A stretch of DNA of 7,876 bases. Source: Coriobacteriia bacterium. Lineage in GTDB: Bacteria > Actinomycetota > Coriobacteriia > Coriobacteriales > UBA8131. A model generated the notes under the pieces. That model was not told the DNA's origin, did not search any database, and worked only from the letters and a program-made list of their open reading frames with translations. The stretch covers positions 1-7,876 of the forward strand of contig WQXZ01000079.1 in assembly GCA_009781525.1 (NCBI GenBank), written 5' to 3'. Position 1 is the first letter of the stretch. Each line of letters begins with the position of its first letter. Both the position numbers and the translations under genes were made by a program. Shown here one piece after another: positions 6,105 to 7,876 of the stretch.

Positions 6105-6866
6105 TTAAAAACCTCCTTCCCCATCCCCTAGGTAGACCGATGTAATATCGATGGTTTCTGACATGTCTTCCGGTCGACCAGCAAACTTGATATATCCAGT
6201 TGAGAGTAGATAGGCACGATCGGCTATCTTCAGTGCTCGCTCAGCATTCTGCTCAACCAGTAGAATGGTTATCCCGCGATTCTTCAGTGTTTCAATCAGC
6301 TCAAAGATCAGGTCAACCATGGCTGGAGCCAGTCCGAGCGATGGCTCGTCCATCATCAGAAGGTCTGGTCGAGAAACCAGTGCTCGCGCTATTGCCAGCA
6401 TCTGCTGCTCACCACCGGATAGTAGCCCGCCTGCCTGGTTATAGCGCTCTTTTAGTATCGGAAAAAGCTCAAAGATATCTTCCAGATCCTGGGCGTAGCG
6501 TTTGGCATCATAGCGACCAAAGGCTCCAATGCGCAGATTCTCTGCAACTGTCAGAGATGGGAAGATTTCTCTGCCCTCAGGTACCAGTGCTATGCCCAGA
6601 CGATGGGTTTTCTCCGCATTCTTACCGGTAATATCCTGACCTCGGAAGACTATCTGTCCAGACTGTGGCTTCAGCACACCTGCAATGGTTTTCAGTGTGG
6701 TTGACTTTCCTGCACCATTGATGCCGCAGATGCTGACTAGCTCGCCTGCGAAGACCTGAAGTGATACTTCGTGCAAAACGCGAACTGATCCATATGCTAC
6801 GTCAATGCTTTGGACGTTTAGAATCGGATCGGTTTTGATCGTGTCATGTGTGGTATTCACAACCAT
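6105..6866 (-). CDS. LivF/UrtE-type ABC ATPase
   Basis: This 253-residue cytoplasmic ATPase is one of the pair that powers the importer. Walker A is GINGAGKST (48-56), the Q-loop region reads LVPEGREIF (94-102), the signature is LSGGEQQ (149-155) followed by MLAIARAL, Walker B is LLMMDEP (169-175), then SLGLAP. The switch position reads LVEQN (203-207), glutamine instead of histidine, which is normal for LivF and not a defect. The N-terminus is about 14 residues longer than usual for the family, which runs nearer 230-240. The gene begins 6 bases after the LivG stop; a GAGG lies about 12 bases upstream of the ATG. The last codons (GEGGF) double as the ribosome site of livH. Confidence 0.93.
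   Translation of the reverse strand: MVVNTTHDTIKTDPILNVQSIDVAYGSVRVLHEVSLQVFAGELVSICGINGAGKSTTLKTIAGVLKPQSGQIVFRGQDITGKNAEKTHRLGIALVPEGREIFPSLTVAENLRIGAFGRYDAKRYAQDLEDIFELFPILKERYNQAGGLLSGGEQQMLAIARALVSRPDLLMMDEPSLGLAPAMVDLIFELIETLKNRGITILLVEQNAERALKIADRAYLLSTGYIKFAGRPEDMSETIDITSVYLGDGEGGF
6111..6118 (-). promoter_or_regulatory. Consensus ribosome binding site of livH inside livF
   Basis: On the minus strand AAGGAGGT lies 9 bases before the LivH ATG and is formed by the final GEGGF codons of LivF, so the two genes are translationally linked. Confidence 0.85.
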
Positions 6867-6872
6867 ATCAAC

Positions 6873-7631
6873 TTACGCCTCGCTTCCCAGGTACGCCTTG
6901 ATGACTTCTGGGTTCGCGCGCACCTCTTCGGGCACGCCGGCTGCAATGGTTCTGCCGTAGTTCAAAACGTGCAGGCGGTCGCAGAGTTGCATCATCAGTC
7001 GCATGTCATGATCGACCACCAGAATGCCGACACCCTTTGCCTCTGGCATCGGACGCAGCAGTGCCAGTAACTGGTCAGATTCCTCTTCATTTAAGCCGGC
7101 TGCAGGTTCGTCCAGCAGGATGAACTTCGGTCTACCTGCCAATGCCCGGGCGATTTCAAGAAGTCTCTGGTCGCGAAAAGTCAGACGTGAGGCTAGTTCG
7201 TTCGCACGTTCCGCCAGCCCCATTTCATCCAGAAGCTGTGTGGCCAAAGAGTTTGCCTCACGTTGTGATATGCCCACGGATATCGCTCCGACGACAACAT
7301 TTTCTTGACAGGTCAGGTTCTTAAAAAGGCGGATCGTCTGATATGTTCTGACCAGACCAGCTCTTGCCACTCTATGTGCTGGCAGTGCGCTGATGTCGAA
7401 TCCGTCAATGTCAACGAAGCCTGAGTCCTTATCCAGAAGGCCTGTGACTATGTTGATCAGGGTTGTTTTGCCAGAGCCATTTGGCCCTATCAATCCTACG
7501 ATTTCACCTGTCTGGAGGGACAGGCTGACATCATCAACCGCGACCAATCCAGCGAAGGTCTTTCTCAGTTCCTTTATGGTCAGGGTGCTTTTCGCATCAG
7601 TCGCCCCGACCAAGGTGGACTTGTCGTCCAT
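6873..7631 (-). CDS. LivG/UrtD-type ABC ATPase with altered signature motif
   Basis: This 252-residue cytoplasmic ATPase is the partner of the LivF-type protein. Walker A is GPNGSGKTT (49-57), the Q-loop glutamine is 98 in TYQTIRLF, Walker B is ILLDEP (171-176) then AAGLN, and the switch histidine is 208 in VVDHDM. The C-terminus ends in the family-typical AYLG. The ABC signature, normally LS/P-x-G-x-Q, reads LTFRDQRLLEIARAL (150-164): arginine replaces the usual glycine. The ATG at 7631 is chosen because GGAAAGAGAGAGA (7632-7644) precedes it and the length suits the family; a GTG at 7673 in frame would add 14 residues but lies inside the hairpin. It follows the binding-protein gene by 177 bases and leads the four-gene transporter run. 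Confidence 0.92.
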   Translation of the reverse strand: MDDKSTLVGATDAKSTLTIKELRKTFAGLVAVDDVSLSLQTGEIVGLIGPNGSGKTTLINIVTGLLDKDSGFVDIDGFDISALPAHRVARAGLVRTYQTIRLFKNLTCQENVVVGAISVGISQREANSLATQLLDEMGLAERANELASRLTFRDQRLLEIARALAGRPKFILLDEPAAGLNEEESDQLLALLRPMPEAKGVGILVVDHDMRLMMQLCDRLHVLNYGRTIAAGVPEEVRANPEVIKAYLGSEA

Positions 7632-7644
7632 TCTCTCTCTTTCC
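7632..7644 (-). promoter_or_regulatory. Purine-rich ribosome binding site of livG
   Basis: On the minus strand GGAAAGAGAGAGA directly precedes the ATG at 7631. It offers several GAG matches at workable spacing and decides in favour of this start over the GTG at 7673. Confidence 0.6.
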
Positions 7645-7650
7645 GACAAC

Positions 7651-7679
7651 GCAAGTGTGCCCTTTTCGGACACACTTGC
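7651..7679 (-). other. Hairpin upstream of livG
   Basis: GCAAGTGTG (7651-7659) pairs exactly with CACACTTGC (7671-7679), and beyond one C-A mismatch a CC/GG pair continues the stem over a short TTTTC loop. Neither strand has a U-run after it, so it is not a typical terminator. It lies between the binding-protein stop (7809) and the transporter genes, the place where mRNA-stabilising or attenuating hairpins set the excess of binding protein over membrane parts. That role is inference. Confidence 0.6.
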
Positions 7680-7744
7680 ATGTATTCTTAACTAAATGCA
7701 GTTGGATGAAATAGCTGCTCTTTTACTTCGGCTGAGTGCTGGTA

Positions 7745-7786
7745 GCCTTAGCGCACCTGCCTTGACGCACCTGCCTTGGCGCACCT
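7745..7786. repeat. Three tandem 14-bp repeats
   Basis: Three head-to-tail copies are seen: GCCTTAGCGCACCT (7745-7758), GCCTTGACGCACCT (7759-7772) and GCCTTGGCGCACCT (7773-7786). They differ only at positions 6 and 7 of the unit. A partial fourth copy (GC) follows. They lie in the 177-base spacer between the binding-protein stop and livG and are not translated in the chosen gene models. Confidence 0.85.
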
Positions 7787-7808
7787 GCAGCTGTTTGCTT
7801 GACACAGC

Positions 7809-7876
7809 CTACATATATGTCGGGCGAGGCAGATAATCTGGCTTTGCCCAGCGGATGTAGACCGGCTCACCGTTAA
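7809..7876 (-). CDS. C-terminal end of a probable importer substrate-binding protein (partial)
   Basis: Reading the minus strand from the right edge, one frame is open and ends at a TAG at 7811-7809, giving the 21 residues that begin NGEPVYIRW and end RPTYM. The aromatic and proline-rich pattern looks like the extreme C-terminus of a periplasmic-binding-protein type 1 solute receptor of the urea/amide/branched-amino-acid class. The position, first in line before livG on the same strand, is where the receptor gene is expected. Only the tail is visible, so identity rests mainly on context; a regulator such as an AmiC-like protein is a less likely alternative. Confidence 0.6.
   Translation of the reverse strand, partial: NGEPVYIRWAKPDYLPRPTYM

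Noticed and set aside
6200..6631. Plus-strand open frame of 143 codons opposite livF
   Set aside because: Shadow of a complete ATPase gene with intact motifs; arginine/serine-rich translation typical of antisense reading.
7745..7786. Short repeats as a CRISPR array
   Set aside because: Units are 14 bp and directly adjacent with no spacers, and no cas genes are in view.
7799..7819. TTGACA on the plus strand as a rightward promoter
   Set aside because: The nearest -10-like TATATG is only 9 bases away, and the sequence lies at the end of a minus-strand gene.

Overview
This window is a moderate-GC bacterial segment (by eye close to half G+C). It carries two transport gene groups that point toward each other. 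The genes are tightly packed, and several have strong AAGGAGG-type ribosome binding sites. All coding sequence is ordinary bacterial ABC-transport and hydrolase material, and I see no phage or insertion-sequence genes. The lineage cannot be fixed from this stretch. An Imm-5-like protein suggests Gram-positive relatives are worth checking, but the transporter families occur across Bacteria.

Plus strand, 1-2909. This is an operon-like run of three genes. First is the C-terminal nine-tenths or so of a TauA/SsuA/NMT1-type substrate-binding protein (running off the left edge). Next is a single polypeptide that joins the cognate integral-membrane permease to its ATPase. Last, 20 bases further on, is a small helical protein resembling Imm-5-like putative immunity proteins. 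The first two genes together would make a complete importer; the substrate cannot be read from the sequence. A perfect 12-bp terminator hairpin with a T-run (2972-3005) closes the group and could work in both directions.

Minus strand, 7876 down to 3034. This is a branched-chain-amino-acid/urea/amide-type (HAAT family) ABC importer followed by an acetamidase/formamidase. In order of transcription: the last 21 codons of a probable substrate-binding protein (7876-7809), a LivG-type ATPase, a LivF-type ATPase, a LivH-type permease, a LivM-type permease, and the amidase (3939-3034). The four transporter genes are separated by 6 and 3 bases and then overlap by 4, so they are almost certainly cotranscribed and translationally coupled. 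The amidase sits 171 bases beyond LivM with a perfect TATAAT and a very strong ribosome binding site, so it may also have its own promoter. The likely logic is uptake of a short amide (or urea-like compound) and its intracellular hydrolysis to ammonia and a carboxylate, as in known formamide/acetamide utilisation clusters. The amide specificity rests on gene neighbourhood, not on the transporter sequences.

Non-coding structure is concentrated in two spacers of the minus-strand group. The spacer 7632-7808 holds three exact-length 14-bp tandem repeats and a strong hairpin just upstream of livG. The spacer 3940-4110 is GC-rich, with three imperfect direct repeats and a hairpin touching the livM stop codon. 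The most unusual protein-level observations are the permease-ATPase fusion with an altered Walker A first residue, a LivG-type ATPase whose signature motif has lost its glycine, and an immunity-like protein as the third gene of an importer operon. Nothing here proves a new system.
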